From Gemmatimonadota bacterium (GTDB lineage Bacteria; Gemmatimonadota; Gemmatimonadetes; Gemmatimonadales; Gemmatimonadaceae), in assembly GCA_003131365.1 (NCBI GenBank), contig PKVB01000166.1, forward strand, positions 9,414 through 15,515: DNA of 6,102 nt. The letters run 5' to 3'. Shown here in pieces: positions 5,257 through 6,102 of this stretch. The notes below the pieces were generated by a model. That model searched no databases and was not told the DNA's origin. It worked only from the letters and a program-made list of their open reading frames with translations. Every line of letters begins with the position of its first letter. Position 1 is the first letter of the stretch. The translations under genes and the position numbers were made by a program.

Positions 5257-5766
5257 ATGCTGTCCTGGCCCTACACTCATCTCCTCATCAATCACTTTCC
5301 GGTCGTGCTCAGTATCTCCGCGCTCGCTGTGAGCATTCTGGCGCTGTTGCTCGGACGGAGGGGCCTTTGGCTCACGGCGATGGGCGCGCTCACGGCGGCT
5401 GGAGCCTCCGTCTATCCCGTTTTCTTTACAGGGAACAAGGCCGATCACGCTCTGAACGACCCGTGGTACATTCACCCGGGCACGATCGAGGCTCACGACC
5501 AATTCGCTACCATCGCACTGTGGGTGATTCTCATCGCCGGTGCGTTCGCGGCATACTCGTGGTGGCGATCTCTTAAGCGGCCCGCCGATCTGATTCCCGG
5601 TTGGATGCGTGCTGGCGTATTTGTCGGGGCCTTGGCCGCCGCTGGCATCGTGGCGTACACATCCTTCCTCGGCGGACAGATCATCCACGATGCGCCGATC
5701 CTTCAGCTCAAACAGCCGCCGGCGGGACTGCCGCCCGGCCTTGCCGCGGAGCCCGCAAAGGATTGA
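5257..5766 (+). CDS. Four-helix membrane protein of an uncharacterised histidine-containing family (DUF2231-like)
   Basis: This encodes 169 residues with four predicted membrane helices at about 15-33, 38-57, 84-104 and 119-138. Recognisable positions are HLLINHFP (8-15), FTGNKADHAL (57-66), IEAHDQFATIA (77-87) and LGGQIIHDAPIL (138-149). The pattern of His near helix ends (His8, His13, His80, His144) and the GGxIxH motif recalls small bacterial membrane proteins annotated as hypothetical or DUF2231-like. Paired histidines at membrane borders could bind heme or metal, but this is inference and no function is established. The C-terminal 20 residues are Pro/Ala-rich and probably disordered. The ATG at 5257 has GAGAG (5243-5247) nine bases upstream. 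The gene is divergent from the metal operon and ends 10 bases before the convergent Nudix gene. Whether the operator at 5044-5063 also affects it cannot be told. Confidence 0.85.
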   Translation: MLSWPYTHLLINHFPVVLSISALAVSILALLLGRRGLWLTAMGALTAAGASVYPVFFTGNKADHALNDPWYIHPGTIEAHDQFATIALWVILIAGAFAAYSWWRSLKRPADLIPGWMRAGVFVGALAAAGIVAYTSFLGGQIIHDAPILQLKQPPAGLPPGLAAEPAKD

Positions 5767-5776
5767 GCCGGACGGA

Positions 5777-6102
5777 TCAGGCAAGCAATGCCAGAAGCTG
5801 GGCGAGTATTCGCTCGGTCATTCCCCAAATGATGTGCTGTTCGTGACGAAAAACGCGGGCGTTGATCTGAATTCCACGAGCGAATACGGTGTCCTCATGC
5901 CAGGATTCGGTACGCGCGAGCGCGGCGAAAGGGAGCCAGAATGCCAACGCGACCTCGTTGCTGAGACGGAGAGGCTCGTCACGATCAAGTAGCGCCAGGT
6001 AAGGGCGGACGACGATCGCTGGAAGCCTGATTGACTGCGGGCGCAGATCGTCGAGAGTCCCGATGATCATGCCTTCGCGCGCCAGATCGATCCCCGTTTC
6101 CT
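5777..6102 (-). CDS. Nudix hydrolase, CoA-pyrophosphatase-like (C-terminal part; N-terminus outside window)
   Basis: This is the C-terminal 108 residues of a Nudix-fold pyrophosphohydrolase. The visible part opens with ETGIDL, the end of the Nudix box (the E-x-G-U portion). It continues IIGTLDDLRPQS, then a strand IRLPAIVVRPYLALL, the segment LSNEVALAFWLPFAAL, and ends with HIIWGMTERILAQLLALL. The order LDDL, PxVVxPY, NEVxxxxWxP, WGxTxRIL is what NudL/YeaB-type CoA diphosphatases show, and they cleave CoA to 4'-phosphopantetheine and 3',5'-ADP. The N-terminal family motif and the catalytic REUXEE glutamates lie beyond base 6102, so the substrate class is tentative. The frame runs open to the window edge; the ATG at 6070-6068 lies inside the domain and is not the start. 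It converges on the membrane-protein gene with 10 bases between stops, and no clear terminator hairpin separates them. Confidence 0.82.
   Translation of the reverse strand, partial: ETGIDLAREGMIIGTLDDLRPQSIRLPAIVVRPYLALLDRDEPLRLSNEVALAFWLPFAALARTESWHEDTVFARGIQINARVFRHEQHIIWGMTERILAQLLALLA

Noticed and set aside
5716..5742. GGCGG-loop-CCGCC hairpin near the end of the membrane-protein gene as a terminator.
   Set aside because: The stem has only five pairs, there is no T-run, and it lies in codons for a Pro/Gly-rich tail, so it is a by-product of coding.

Overview
This window looks like a GC-rich (roughly 60-65 %) bacterial chromosome segment with dense, mostly overlapping genes and frequent GTG/TTG starts. 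The protein style (proline-rich N-tail on the NRAMP transporter, DtxR-family regulator with a FeoA-like C-terminal domain, FtsX/MacB-type ABC genes) would fit a soil or sediment phylum such as Gemmatimonadota or Acidobacteriota. That placement is an impression from protein style, not a demonstrated one. I see no RNA gene, insertion sequence, CRISPR array, phage gene or origin.

The minus strand from 5008 down to 1 carries six genes that read as one transcription unit. In order of transcription they are: an NRAMP-family Mn2+/Fe2+ importer (mntH-like, 3629-5008); a single-domain universal stress protein (3168-3629); a DtxR/MntR-family metalloregulator (2452-3171); a compact FtsX-like ABC permease (1597-2442); a full-length FtsX-like ABC permease (412-1596); and the matching LolD/MacB-type ATPase, cut by the window edge (1-415). 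The junctions are a 1-base overlap, a 4-base ATGA overlap, a 9-base gap, a 0-base gap and a 4-base GTGA overlap, so co-transcription and translational coupling are likely.

The 248-base intergenic stretch 5009-5256 is the shared upstream region of this operon and of a divergent gene. It holds a perfect 7-bp-arm inverted repeat (5044-5063) that overlaps a candidate mntH promoter and suits a DtxR/MntR-family operator. Next to it is a tandem pair of 33-bp direct repeats (5078-5110 and 5116-5148, 30 of 33 bases identical). Read on the operon strand, the repeats could encode tiny leader peptides.

On the plus strand, 5257-5766 encodes a four-helix membrane protein with conserved-looking histidines, of an uncharacterised family. 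Converging on it from the right edge is the C-terminal part of a Nudix hydrolase (5777-6102), CoA-pyrophosphatase-like.

Working model (inference): the regulator senses Mn2+ (Asp22 and Glu114 are Mn-type ligands) and represses its own operon through the 5044-5063 palindrome. That would place metal uptake, a stress protein and an FtsX-type ABC transporter under one metal signal. The pairing of an NRAMP importer and its regulator with a MacB/LolCDE-type ABC system, one permease of which lacks the first half of its periplasmic domain, is the most unusual aspect of the window.
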